From contig JAHQIY010000007.1 of the NCBI GenBank assembly GCA_019054805.1, positions 4,841,501 to 4,905,500 of the forward strand: 64,000 bases of DNA, in the 5' to 3' direction. The stretch comes from Brachionus manjavacas. Lineage: Eukaryota; Rotifera; Eurotatoria; Ploima; Brachionidae. The position numbers and the translations under genes are program-made. The stretch's first letter is position 1, and every line of letters begins with the position of its first letter. Positions 1-11,720 of this stretch are shown here, piece after piece. A model generated the notes under the pieces. The model was given only the letters and a program-made list of their open reading frames with translations, had not been told where the DNA came from and searched no databases.

Positions 1-615
1 ATTTTCTTGTCTAACAAATAATTTTTTTATATAGTAAAAAATATTTTTAAATATTGTGTTGTCTTTTTATCTATTAGTTAATAAATTATCTAGTTGATTT
101 CATTCTTTTTATCTTTTAATAAAATATCTTGTAAAATACATCCTTTTAGCTAGTTCAATTAATCCTTCTATGCACTTCTTTTTTATAAAATTTCTGAATT
201 TTTATTTCTTTTTCTCCTTAAATAAAGTTGATACATTTTTGAGAGTGAAAATGATGAATTTAATTTAATGATTTTTCATACTAGTTATTTTTTCTCTTCT
301 AATTGATTTTCATTTTTGGCTAATAAATTTTCATAGGTTTTAGTTTATTTATTTTGTTACTATAAATTTCATTTTCATATTAAAATTCTTTTTTTTGTCT
401 TACTCCTTCGAGAATCAAATTATCAACAGTGCAAAAATTATCTTGAACACCCCTCGAATCTTTTTTTAAAGAAACAACCACAACATGGAGGATTAAATTT
501 GATCGATGACTGCCTTAAAAAGTTTTACGAGTAAATGACTCAAAAAAACTAATTTTGAATTTTATGAAAGTTTTATAATTCTATTTCTGGGTTAAAAAAA
601 AATTATCTCTTTAAA
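1..615. other. AT-rich left edge, no gene assigned
   Basis: No exon can be assigned here with confidence. On the minus strand about 405-470 reads as a short open stretch (…KDSRGVQDNFCTVDNLILEG) followed by a GTAAGA donor. It could be a further exon of the neighbouring deubiquitinase, but it does not resemble the expected His-box region of that family. The rest is low-complexity A/T sequence. Confidence 0.4.
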
Positions 616-2350
616 CTAAATTCTTTCCTTGAATAAATACCTGTTTAATTTGTCCTCCAAATTTTTCAACTCCTCTCTGAGAACTTTGACTTCTTTTCGT
701 TTTTTGATAATTATCTCCTTGTTTTCGTCTAAATACCGGTCTAAATAAACTTGCTGATAAAACTCGAACGGTTCCAAAATTTTGGAAGAAGACTGTGTCG
801 CTTGAACAAATTTGTATCTATTAAGACAAATAAACAAAACTCTGGGCAATTTTTTCACCCATGACTCTTGTTGATAAATAGAACGGTTGACACTTGGTTC
901 GTTTTTTCCTGAGTTCGACGACACACCAGTTTCGCCCGATATTTGTTTATCTATCAATGTTTCTCCCCATTCCAGTTCCAGACCTGCATGCAAATTTCTA
1001 GAGTTCAACATTTGGATATTTACCTCGCGAAATATATCCGTGATGCTACTCTCACTATTGACATCTAATCAAAAAATTAAAATAATTTTTTTTTATTTAT
1101 CTATAAAATACCAGAGTCTTTTCTCTTGACAATTATTTCACCATCTAACAAATTAACTATAGGGTTATTTTTGCTTTTTTTTAGACCAACATTTTTGTGC
1201 TCTGACCGAAAATCCGTGACTGGTTTTATATTGAGCTGTTCATTTAACTTTGAAACTAAGTTTTCAGGTTCATTGACCGGTTTTTGCTCAGGCTGAGATT
1301 GCTTGAGACTGCTCAATTTTTCGAAGCTTTCCTCAATAATATTTACCAGAATGGTCATAAACTCGGACACGTCCTCTTGATTTGACATTTCACTGTCAAA
1401 TTTGCTGCAATTTTTCAAGCATTTTAAGGTCGGATTAGGATTTATGACCCTCCGTTTGGATTTAAGCATTTGAGCAAACAATTTTCGCAATTCGGCAACA
1501 AAGAGCACCATATTTTTTTCCTGAAAAATGAAGTAAAAAAATAAAATTTATTGAAAATTTTTTTATCTACCCTATCATCCAGCTTTAAGATTTCGCTTTC
1601 GCTGAGACGAAATGACAAAATTGTCTCTCTAAATCCGGGCAAATGAAATAGAGATTGAATTATTGAGTTAAACCAGCATGTATTTCCCACATTTCTGAGA
1701 CCACATGGTCTGCCATCTTCACGGATCAACTCGCTTTCCAGAGACTTGAATTTTTGATGACCACGTGAATCCGAGTTGGCTATGTGCTCATAATCTTCAT
1801 CATCATCCTCTTCTAAATTATTTCCAGGACCAAATGAGCTACTAAATGATAAAAATTTTTATTCAAAATTAAATCTTTTTTTCAAAGTAAAATACTCATT
1901 AATTGTATTTGATTGATAGGCTTTTTTTGAAAAAAATTTGTTAGAGTCATCATTTGAAGTCGGAGAGACACCGTACTGACGCGATAATCTGGCACCGTCA
2001 GATTTGTTATCACGATTTTTTTGTTCGAAAGAGTATTTCTGGAAAAAAATAAGATTTTTTTATTTAATTAATTAAAAAATTAAGAAATCACTTCATCCAT
2101 TAGTATATTAAGCACAGTGTCCATAGAGTACCGACCTTCATTGTCTTGACATGCCTCTATAGCCTGGTTGATGGTCGCCTCGTCGACTTTGGCTATTTCC
2201 TGAATTGTTTTGATTACTTCATTTCGACTTTTTTTAATCTAAAAAAGAAAATTAAAAAAAATTGCCAATGGAAGTTTACTAATTAGGCAATACCACGTTT
2301 ATCGATTGGGGCGAAGACTTATTTGCTGGTGTCGAAGTGTCAAGAGTCAT
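616..2350 (-). CDS. USP25/USP28-like ubiquitin carboxyl-terminal hydrolase, N-terminal and partial catalytic region
   Basis: A cysteine protease of the USP (peptidase C19) family that removes ubiquitin from proteins. Minus-strand exons fit 2350-2294, 2238-2092, 2038-1896, 1841-1571, 1520-1112 and 1064-641 with matching phases. The start at 2350 gives MTLDTSTPANKSSPQS. Exon 2 resembles the UBA-like N-terminus of USP25/28. Exon 4 holds the Cys box GLRNVGNTCWFNSIIQSLF, exon 5 holds NQEDVSEFMTILVNIIEESF, and exon 6 carries the family block PRVLFICLNRYKF, then YLDRYL and a Lys/Glu-rich helix. These blocks match USP25/28 in order, by family knowledge. The His-box exon (HEGQ..AGHYW type) is not visible. 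Exon 6 reads on to a TAG at 616-618, but a GT donor at 639-640 suggests the gene continues beyond the left edge. Which subfamily member this is cannot be settled. Confidence 0.85.
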
Positions 2351-3190
2351 TATTTAATAATAAAATATCCAGTTTTGTAAAAACTTGTTTGCTAAAATCT
2401 AAAGAATTGAAAAGATTTATGGTTTTTAACTTCTTCTAAATAAAGATAAAATACAAGTTTAATAGGTGTTTTTGAATAAGGCTTAGATATTAAATCGAAT
2501 TTGATTCAAGTAATATCCAGGATAACCGAGTAATTGCTAAGAATGGAATCGCTAAGAATAAAACTTGATGAATCTATCTTATTATGATTATTTATAGTGC
2601 CAAAGTAAAAGTCTTTGCAAAAGATGGATCAAAATTACGACTGTCTTTGTGGTTAAGCAAGTTGCTTTTAATTTGGATAAAAAGTTAACTAATGAAAGTC
2701 TACGTTTACCTAATACCTTAAGATGTCGCCCTTCAAGGTTGATTTCTAAGCGGCTCCAATGAATTATGCCAACTTTCAAATTATGCTAATTCTTTGAATT
2801 CAATTTTATGCAAAAATATCTTGCAATAAAATAAAATATACTTTATAATTTAGATGCTGCAATATTCAAAAAAATTTCTCATTAATTATTTAGTTTTAAT
2901 AATAATCAAATTTAATATCGTGAAAAAGTAGAATGAGGCAAAATTTATTGCAGTCAAAATGTTTTTGAAAATTATTTTTAACATGTTGCATAATATTTCA
3001 AAATGTTTATTAATAAAATATATTATAATTTAGTGGGGTTGAGTTGCACACATATCGTCTTCTAAAATTGATTCTGCAAAAGCGAAATATGCATCTTTAA
3101 ATTTGATTATTTTAGTTCGAAATCAAAAATAAAATGTTTAAATATAGATGATTTTAAAAAATTTTGCTAGAAAAAAACTAAAAAAAAAAG
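2351..3190. other. Intergenic, upstream of the deubiquitinase
   Basis: AT-rich sequence with no convincing exon on either strand. It presumably includes the promoter of the minus-strand deubiquitinase. A short open frame on the minus strand at 2588-2779 shows no family signature and no splice support. Confidence 0.5.
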
Positions 3191-3262
3191 TAGCAGCGAA
3201 TGGTTTCGATCCACCGACCTCTGAGTTATGAGCCCAGCACGCTTCCACTGCGCCACGCTGCT
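3191..3262 (-). tRNA. Initiator tRNA-Met (CAT)
   Basis: The minus strand reads AGCAGCGTGGCGCAGTGGAA at its 5' end and folds into a 72-nt cloverleaf without an intron. The acceptor stem is AGCAGCG/CGCTGCT with discriminator A. The anticodon loop CTCATAA (anticodon CAT) lies between CTGGG and CTCAG. The A1:U72 pair and the T loop ATCGAAA (A54 instead of T54) are the known hallmarks of eukaryotic initiator rather than elongator tRNA-Met. Internal A and B boxes (TGGCGCAGTGG, GGATCGAAACC) are present. Confidence 0.95.
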
Positions 3263-3557
3263 TCGTTAGTAAAATTGAAAAAATTTAATATTTTTCTAGA
3301 TAAAATTAAATGTTTGAAGATTTTTTTAATTCCTTTATTTAATTAATTATCAAGCTATTTTTTTATTTTAGTAGACGATATGATTTGAATAATTATTTAA
3401 ATAATTAAAATTTTTGCATAGACAAAACTTTTCATTTATCTAATATTTTTACTTTAGCAATTTAAAATGTTTAATTAAAAATGTAATTTAATACAGGTGC
3501 CTAAAGAATATATTTTTATACAGTTGAAATTTATACAAACAGGACTCAGTATTAAAC

Positions 3558-6500
3558 ATGCAAAAAAAAACTTTAAATTTTTTAATTATTTTCTTATATT
3601 TATTGTATTCCAGGTCAAGTTTTGCCAAGAACCTATATGGTAAACAAAATTACCTTCATGAAAACAAGAATGTGTATATATTTTTTTAATCTAAAAGAAC
3701 ATATTTTTGTGCCCAAAAATCTAATAAAAAGTCAAAACTCCCTGAAGCTCAAGATTGATATCAATGGCATTTCATTTGATCTTAGTTTAAAAAAGAACGA
3801 GCATCTAGCGTATCTTCATCAAACTTCATTTTTGAATAGAACAGAGAAGAAATTTAAAAAGTTCAAAACTAAAGACTATTTTGACAATGGATGCTTTTAT
3901 CATGGTTGCATTGAAAATATTCCAAACAGTGAAGCAGCTTTGTCAATTTGTGAAGGAATTGTAGATCTATAAACTCAAATTTATATTTTTTTAAAATTTT
4001 TACATATTTCTAGCAAGGATACATAAGGCTTAATGAAACAATATATTTTATAGAACCACTGATAACCAGCACTGTAAATCAATTTCCATTGAGAAAAAAA
4101 CGAAGTTTGAAATCATTGATTCATAATGCTCATAAAATTTTTCTGCCTGATACACAATACCAAGACGTTATCACTTCTCTAAGAAAAAAAAATGGTTTAG
4201 AGATTATTTATAGATTTTTTTTTTAGTTTAATTTAATTTTTTGAAGAAAAATCTAATGACCGTCCTAAACGAAGTGTTATAAAAGATTTGTATATTGAAG
4301 TGCTGGCTGTTGCAGATTTATCTTTTCAAGAATTTTTAGACTCAATTGGAAAGAACACCGAACTCTATATTCTGACATTATTTAACATGATTTCAAGCAT
4401 TTATAAGCATCCATCAATTGGTGTTTCATTAAATGTGGTAGTAAATTCAATAATGCTTCTTGAAAATGATGAGGTAAATTTTTATAAAAACAAAGCTAAA
4501 TTATTTTTGAAAAAATGAAAATTCTCAAATTAATTCAATTTAAAATTTTAATTCAAAAGTTTATTATGAACACCTTTTAAATTTTTTGATATATTTTATT
4601 TTATTTTTTTCAAAAGGCTCATTTTGAATTTCAAGGTATCTTTTTTTTTAAGATCTTGGAGATAACAAATGATATAGATGAAACTTTGGAAAATTTCTGC
4701 CAATTTCAAACCTACGTCACATCAAAATTTACCAAAAAACGCACTCATGATGTTGCTGTTTTATTAACACAGTAAAATTTGATTTAAATTGACCATTATC
4801 TTGGATTTTTTAAAATAAATTAAGACAATCTTTCAAACCAGATTTGGAATCAAATAAATTGACTTTAGGTCTAGCAAAATTAGGAGGCATGTGCGAAATT
4901 GAAAATAGTTGTAATGTCAACTATCATCATGGTCTTTCAGTAGCATTCACAATAGCTCACGAAATTGGCCATAACATAAATGCTGACCACGATTCTGACG
5001 CATGTTCTGGGTTCAATACTTTGATGCAAACACAAATTGATTTTTCTTCCAATTCATTTGAGTGGTCCAATTGTAGTCGTAAGTCAATACAGGATTTTTT
5101 AGAGTAAATATTTATAAAAAATTTCTGAGCAAACCAAAAAAATTATATTTATTTTTGACAGTGAGGGACATGGCCATTGTCTTGAAAATGAACCGGAAAT
5201 AATAAAATTTGATGGTTTTAAAAATTTAGCTTCTAAGCCAAATTTAGCAAGTTCATTTGAAATCCAATGTAAATTAGAATATGGACCGAATGCCACCGAT
5301 TGTTTAGACGTTCAAGTATTTCAAGGGCAGTGTGAGCGATTATTTTGTCAGTCTGATCCGGAATCAGATGATTGTATAACAAGTTTTTTGGTAGCTGATG
5401 GCACTAGATGTGTGCTGGTTGATAATTTTACTATTACTGTTGGACGATGCAAGGATGGAACATGTCTATCAGAAGAAAATTTTTTTCTCAATAAACCCAT
5501 TGATGGTGGTTGGAGTCAGTGGCCGGAAAATTGGACACCTTGTTCCCATGAGTGTAATGGCGGAATACAGTTCAAAGAAAGATTTTGTAGCAATCCTGCT
5601 CCTCAAAATGATGGGAAATTTTGCTTAGGCCAAAGAAAAATGTTCCGAACGTGCAATTTACGGTCTTGTGAGACTAATGAAAATTTTTTTAAAATACACA
5701 CTGATTTATGTCAAAATTTCAGCAAATTTACACATTTAAATGAAATTAAAGATTTTGGCTCCCTCAAACACTTTTATTTGTCCGATGAACCCTGCAAACT
5801 TTTTTGTACTTCTGAAAACAATTTATCTCTTTTCTTCGACACACTTCAAAAAGTGCCTGATGGAACTAGATGCTCACCATACTCTCAAGATGTTTGTTTG
5901 TATGGAATGTGTAATGTAACAGAGTTTGAAGAAAATAATTTCTTAGTTTTAATTAAGTTTTAAAAAAAGAGTGTTGGTTGTGATGGAAAGCTGGGCGAAG
6001 AGTCGATTTACGATGCATGCCGCGTTTGCAATGGTGATAATTCTACTTGCCTCAAACAAAAAATTGTCATAAAGATAAATTCGGATACTGGTAGTTTTCG
6101 ATTAGAACCATAAATTGAAATAAAAAGATAAAACTAAAATTTTATTTTCTAGATAGATCAAGCGTTTTATATGAAATACCACAAAAATCAACAAGTATTA
6201 TCATAATGAATGAAAATTCCATGAATTTAATCGAATTGAAAAATATTTATTCAGAAAACGATGATCTAAAAGGTTGGTGTCCATGTATTTAAAATTACCA
6301 AAAAAAAAACAAGGATTGGTCTTTTTACAAAAAATGTCCTCTTTCAAGGCATTCAACTATTGTTTGCTAAAAAAAAAATTTAATGAAAATTTAAAAAAAA
6401 TCTGCTAATGGAATTCACGCCTAATTTTGTTTAGACAAAAAGGCCACATAACTTAGGGATTTGGACTTGTTAAATGATAGCTTTTAAATGTAAATTTTTA

Positions 6501-9500
6501 AATGATAATCAAATAATCCTGCGCCAGAAAGTATTGAATAAGTATGTCTTTTCAAGCCATAAGGAAATAATTATTTTAAAAAAGTACAGAAGAGAGTACT
6601 TTAAAGCCTTTGAATGTCAAAATCTTAAAGAATGTTATTTTTAAAATAATATATAGTTTCTTAGTTTAAATATCTAAAGGGGTTATCTAGCGATAAAATT
6701 GAATATGCATATTTAAGTCGATATTTGATTAATTAGCCTTTTCCGATAAAAATTATGTTTAAGTATAAATAAAATTGAAAATTATACTTTAAAACTAAAT
6801 TATTTTAATTAAAAAATTGAATCTTTAAAATATTCGTAATTAATTTTAATTTCTTTTAAACAAAAAACAATTAATAGAGTAAATTAAGTTTTAATTCGAC
6901 TTGGATATTAAAATTTATCAAATTTTGACCAAACATCACAACTCTTGTTGTATCTTTTGGATTGATCTTATTATAACCACACTTGTTTATAAGTCACAGT
7001 TTTAAGTCTAAGTCACAAAAATTTAAGTCAAAGTTATGACTTGAACTAATTTTTTTTTTATAATTAACAATCACAAAAATCATAAAATATTAAAAAATTA
7101 AATTCTTTTTCTTTAAGAAATGTATCACCTATTTATAAATGTGCGTTTTTCAACGAAATATATTTTTTTTCTGAAGGCTGAACCTTACGGATAAATGCAG
7201 ATAACTCTGACCGAAATAATTTTAAGATTATGGTTTATATAGAAATTTATTTCATTAAAAAAAATTTAAGTCATTGACTTAACTTAAGACTTGTGACTTA
7301 AAAACAAGTCTGATTATAACAGTCCCATACACTTTACTCGGCACTAGAAAATGCTCTTTTAATGAAACAGAGATTGCAAGAACACAAAAAACTAAATATT
7401 CAAACACTTAAATTTTAATTTTAATTTTTGTTAGTTAAATATTTTTAAAAACTCAAGTTTCTTTATGAATAAAAATTTATCTGATATCATATATTAAAGA
7501 TATTTTTCGAAAATGCTGTTTAAACCATAGTCTTTGCTAAATTTGTATTTATTCAAGTTTCAATTAATGTCCAAAAACTAATTCGATTTCATCTCTAGAT
7601 TTTACCCTAAACATCTTTTACTAATTTTTATTTTTAGTAAAAGATGTTTAGAGATTTTATTTTTTTTGGAAAAATATTTCGATTTGACAAAAATTATTAT
7701 TTTATTAAGTTAGTCGAGAGAAGTTTCTTTTCAAATGAAAAGTTTCATTTAATTCATTCGAGTCATTTTTTGTTCATTAATTTCAATTTTTAAAAAACAG
7801 GGAATAAAAATAATAAATAAAAATAATATAAAAACTTAATAGAAAATAATAAATCAATTTACAACATTTTGAAAAAGTTAAAAAACTTTTGAATTTTTAA
7901 GCCTATGTTTTAATTTGAACTGATATGGACTGATTTTGTTAATTGAAGAAAATATTTAATTAAGAAAAATTTCACCTGTTTTGAATTTTTCACATATTTA
8001 AAAGGAAATTAATCAACAATAGTTTGTTTTATTAAAGATTGATTAAATAACTTATTGAAATTTCTTTAAAACTTTATTTTGATCGAATCGTCTTGGAAAA
8101 TTCTTTATTAGCGTTTTTAAACATGAAAAATTGATTTCATAAACTCAACAATAGAAGCTCCGAAATTTTTAATTACTTAAAAGCTTTGGCTATGTCATTT
8201 TAAAATCTTCAATGCTATCTATTAAATTGCGAGTTATTTTATTTAGTTTTTTTAAAATAGATTTAAAATTTAAATTTTTTTGTTAAAATGAAATTTTTCA
8301 AAGATTTTTGCTTTCAAATCGTTTTGAACACATTCTAAGTTATCTTAAAAATTGGATGAAAAATCCAAAAATCTTGAAAAAAATCAATTTTAAAAAGATA
8401 CATACAAAAGGGGCTCTTCAGTGTTAACCAATTATGAATCATTGCTAATGAAAGGGTCTAAAAAAGACAAGAAAAATTTCCTATTTATAATTCAGAAAGA
8501 ATTTTTAAAAAACACATAACATATCTTTAAGTTTTTAATAGATGTCAAAATGACATCTTCTGGTGTATATATTGGTCAATTTATCTTGAAAATAAAATTT
8601 TTGAAAAAAATAAAGAATTTAATTTTGGTAAATAACAGCAAAAAAACCTTGTTCACAAACTTTCAGTTCTAAAAACGTTAATTTACTATATATTTTGATG
8701 AATAAAAACTCGAAATATGTCAAAATGACATCATCGGTGCTTCTAGTGTTAAAGACAACATAATTATTCCGATTTTGACACAAGTTTATAACACAAGTAT
8801 AAAAAAAGCGTCAATTTACATTCAAAAATTTTCAAATGTTCAGATCTTGGCTGTTCAAAAACCGAGATAAAACTTCAATATCTTGCTCTTGGAACCATTC
8901 CTTCAATATTAATGACTAACTAAGCTTTTTAGCTTTTAGTTTCAATTTTTCTTGGTAACCAATTTCTAACTTATCTAATCATAATTTTTTTCAAAGATTT
9001 CACCTATTCAGAAGAAGAAAATAAAGAATATATCAAAATTTTGGGACCTATTACCCAAATTTTAGGGATTCAAGTAGGTTAATTTTTTTTTGTTGTCAAA
9101 ACTATGAGAAAAATATATTTTGAATTAATAGTTAATAAGATATGAGATTGAATCAAATATTGAAATAGAATATTACACAAAAAAATCTAATAATACTTCA
9201 GAATATGATCAGCAAACTGAATCGATTTGGCAAGTATCTGAGTGGTCTAATGTAAGTAATTTTTTTTTTTTTTCACAGAAAGATAGCTACCATAGCGGAA
9301 CTACATCTAGTCTCGCTCCACAGGTCTCCTGCTGTAGCTTATTATTATTATTATTATTAATCTGATATAATTTTTTTAAAGAAAAAATTAATTAATTTTA
9401 GATCTCATGTCTCGCTGATCCATGTTCTCATGAATTCAGAAGTGTAAAATGCCTTTCTTTCAAATGCAATCCGGACACAAAACCAGCTGAAAAAAGGTTA

Positions 9501-9593
9501 TGCAAAACATCAAGCTCAGTCGTATGCAATGAGCAATTTGGAGAAATCTTTTCAAAAATCTTTTATCATTTTTCAAAATTTTTCATAACCTAA
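3558..9593 (+). CDS. ADAMTS-like secreted zinc metalloprotease, 12 exons, 844 aa
   Basis: A secreted protease of the ADAMTS type acting on extracellular matrix. Exons: 3558-3639, 3698-3960, 4014-4194, 4247-4473, 4653-4771, 4825-5103, 5162-5915, 5970-6090, 6153-6272, 8997-9073, 9132-9251, 9402-9593. All phases agree and sum to 845 codons including TAA. Domains: signal peptide (MQKKTLNFLIIFLYLLY); prodomain with …CFYHGCIENIPNSEAALSIC; furin-type site RPKR|S at 181-184; reprolysin domain with zinc motif HEIGHNINADHD at about 336-347 and a downstream Met; disintegrin-like/Cys region; first TSP1 (GGWSQW…, about 498-550); Cys-rich VGCDG…DACRVCNGDNSTC; spacer; a short degenerate second TSP1 (WQVSEWSN…). 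Exon 11 could instead start at 9147. A 2.7 kb intron lies between exons 9 and 10. Which of the vertebrate ADAMTS types it matches is unknown. Confidence 0.92.
6978..7312. mobile_element. hAT-type MITE with 8-bp target site duplication
   Basis: The 5' end reads CACACTTGTTTATAAGTCAC and the reverse complement of the 3' end reads CAGACTTGTTTTTAAGTCAC. The inverted match continues for about 35 bp with repeated (T)AAGTC units. The flanks carry the 8-bp direct repeat ATTATAAC (6970-6977 and 7313-7320). CA-starting inverted repeats plus an 8-bp duplication are the hallmark of hAT elements. There is no coding capacity, so this is a non-autonomous copy. A related truncated copy lies at 23939-24140. 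Confidence 0.75.
7607..7651. repeat. Perfect 17-bp hairpin
   Basis: CTAAACATCTTTTACTA (7607-7623) is followed 11 nt later by its exact reverse complement (7635-7651). It lies within the large ADAMTS intron. It may be the core of a small inverted-repeat element; a structured RNA is possible but unsupported. Confidence 0.7.
9275..9360 (+). repeat. LINE 3' tail fragment with (TTA)n
   Basis: The segment GATAGCTACCATAGCGGAAC… continues through CTCCTGCTGTAG into (TTA)6. It resembles the 3' end of the LINE relic at about 50648-50720 (CAGACAGCTACCAAAGCAAG… CTGCTGTAG). It sits inside the ADAMTS intron between exons 11 and 12, so it is a 5'-truncated retrotransposon tail that the intron tolerates. Confidence 0.55.
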
Positions 9594-9826
9594 AACAAAA
9601 AGATAATTATTTTATATAATTTTTTGTATAATAAAAAACTTATCTCTGAACAAAGGATTTTAGTCAAAATAAAACGACATAAGCATTCTAGTGGGTGCAT
9701 GTCCTCTCTGAAATTCATTCTTTTTTTTCCAATGCTATTTATAATTTAGCAACAAATCCCTACTTTATTAATAAACACAAAATTAATTTAAATCGCAAAA
9801 TCTTTTTTTAAAAATTAAATTCAAGT

Positions 9827-10571
9827 ATGCGTGTAGAATCTAGAAATCGCAACGAACCCATTTTAACAAGCATATCATTTTCAGTGGATAATCGCTCAAC
9901 ACCAGCTCCACCAAGTTATGACTATGTAATCAAACACCCTGTTCTCACACAGAGCGAAAACCAACCGCCAAGCTATGAGTCATTATATGATAGAATGCGA
10001 AATGCACACCGCACCATTCGAAACACAGTACGGAACAGTACAACAGATCATTCTTCAGGTACGCTTTTTAATAAAAAAATTTATAGAATTATAAAAATAA
10101 AATTTTATTAAAGGTACTCAAAAATTAAGCAAAATTTTGATATCTATTTTATTTTTTGGATTTTTAATAATAATGCCCATATTGCAGATTGCGATAGGGA
10201 TCGCATATAGAAATGATTGTCCAGCTAATATTTCAATTCCACTATGGTTAATTATTGAAGGCATATTTGCTCTTCTTTTAGTGATCAGTATCATTTTTTT
10301 TAAGTATTTCGATTGTTCCCTAATGACCAGTGTTTTAGGAGTTTTTTTAATTTCATGGTTAATCCGCGGAAGTATTTGGATATATGGGTCTAAAAGTGAG
10401 ATAAGTTTTGATTCTGAAGATGATAGATATTATTGCAATCCGGTGTGTTTTAATGTTGCTTTTTGGTCCATCACAAGTATTTGGTTTCTAATTGGATTTT
10501 TTATTTTTACCCTAATAGTGGCAGTCGTGTGTTCTAAAAAAACAGATGTGACCAGCCAGAACAATGTTTAA
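9827..10571 (+). CDS. Small four-helix membrane protein with PPSY motifs (TMEM272-like)
   Basis: Two exons, 9827-10058 and 10114-10571, joined across a 55-bp intron, give 229 aa. The cytosolic N-terminus contains APPSYDYV and PPSYESLY, which are PPxY-type motifs of the kind that bind WW domains of Nedd4-family ligases. Four hydrophobic segments follow (ISILFFGFLIIMPILQIAIG; IPLWLIIEGIFALLLVISII; MTSVLGVFLISWLI; FWSITSIWFLIGFFIFTLIV). The NDCP…IPLWLI pattern and the layout resemble TMEM272-type proteins, which is my inference from layout. A related single-exon gene lies at 21409-22011. ATG 9827 is the first in-frame start. AATAAA-like signals follow near 10645. Confidence 0.75.
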
Positions 10572-11239
10572 AATCAGATTGTTGAAATTTTTCTTCAAAA
10601 TGGGTGTTTAATAAGTTCAAAAATTTCGAACAAAAAATACGCTAAATAAATAAACAAATCTATTTGTTTAAGTTAAAATTTTTTTTATAAATCAAAAACT
10701 TCTGGCCTTTCTTTTTTAATAAATTTTAATACATTAAAAAGAAAACAATTTAATAAAGTTAAAAAAAAGATTAACACAAAAGATACGATAATTACATAAT
10801 CCAAAAGATTTTTTAAATAATTATAAAGCATTTTATTTTAAATATCTGAATAGACTGACGGACAAAATCAAATAAACAATAATAGATATGAGATACTCTA
10901 AGCAAGGCTAGGGGAAACGAAGATTGTGCGAATTCGTCTCTGATAAAACTGTGATATGATGTCCAAGATTGTAGCAACAAAACTAATAAAAAAAATCTAT
11001 TTCAAGAAAACTTGAGGAGAAGTTCATTTGGAAGATTTCTATGGTAGCTCGTTTCATCATTAACTTTTAACAGACTTTGAATTTTGATGTAATATAATTT
11101 TACAATAATGGTCTAGAAATTTACAGTTACAATTAAGCATAAAAATAAAAATGTAAAACATTATTTTAAAAATTATTTGGTATTTATTCTAAAAGACATT
11201 TTTTTTCATTTTAAATTTTATATTTTATAGTAGTAGTAG
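10572..11239. other. Intergenic, nothing recognised
   Basis: AT-rich sequence after the membrane-protein gene. It probably contains that gene's 3' UTR. No coding, RNA or clear repeat structure was seen. Confidence 0.4.
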
Positions 11240-11720
11240 TTACCGCGGTAAAGTGCTCTATACCAACAATAATTTTGCCATTACAGTCCTTCTGAAATCA
11301 TTTTGAATTTCTTTATAAATTTGAGCCTTGATACAATTAACTCTCCTTGCTGATATTGCTTCTTTTGGTAGCTTATTCCATGATTATATGACCCTGTTTG
11401 TTAAAAATTGATAACAATATTGTCTTATTTGGTTAATCTCTCTTTGAAGTTAATGATTATTTGTTCTTCTTAGATTAAGGCATAAGGTATTTTAATATAT
11501 TCCTTTTCAATTATAATGGTAATTTATTCCTTTTTCTAAACTATTCATTTCAAATCCATTTATATTTTTAAACATCTGAATTAAATCTCCTCTCAATCGT
11601 CGTTGTTGACTCATCAAACCAAAGATATTAAGTCTCTCTTCATACGACTTGCCCCGTAAACTAACAATTGCTCTACGTAAGCCATTAAACTTATTTACCA
11701 TTTACATTAGCTTGACTAAA
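11240..11720 (-). mobile_element. LINE relic, C-terminal fragment
   Basis: The minus strand reads KSYEERLNIFGLMSQQRRLR followed by GDLIQMFKNINGFE, then FLTNRVI*SWNKLPKEAIS. This is the conserved C-terminal end of the reverse-transcriptase polyprotein of Jockey/CR1-like non-LTR retrotransposons. It carries stops and ends in a (TAGTAG)-rich tail near 11235. It is a dead 5'-truncated copy. Confidence 0.75.

Larger units (their letters stand above)
6273..8996 (+). other. Large ADAMTS intron loaded with repeats
   Basis: This 2.7 kb intron (GT at 6273, AG at 8995-8996) is far longer than the other introns of the gene (53-181 bp). It contains a hAT-like MITE at 6978-7312, a perfect 17-bp hairpin at 7607-7651 and a candidate piggyBac-type terminus at 8740-8752. 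No coding sequence was seen in it. Confidence 0.7.

Noticed and set aside
405-470. Extra deubiquitinase exon (KDSRGVQDNF…)
   Set aside because: It has a good GTAAGA donor but no similarity to known USP25/28 segments and a weak acceptor, so it was left as a remark only.
3661-3697. Very short 26-bp intron in the ADAMTS first coding segment
   Set aside because: A 58-bp intron (3640-3697) with a proper GTAAAC donor gives a phase-consistent protein and matches the usual intron size.
9340-9358. (TTA)n runs considered as a CRISPR-like or satellite array
   Set aside because: They are simple microsatellite tails of truncated LINE copies. No spacer-repeat structure exists and the DNA is animal nuclear DNA.
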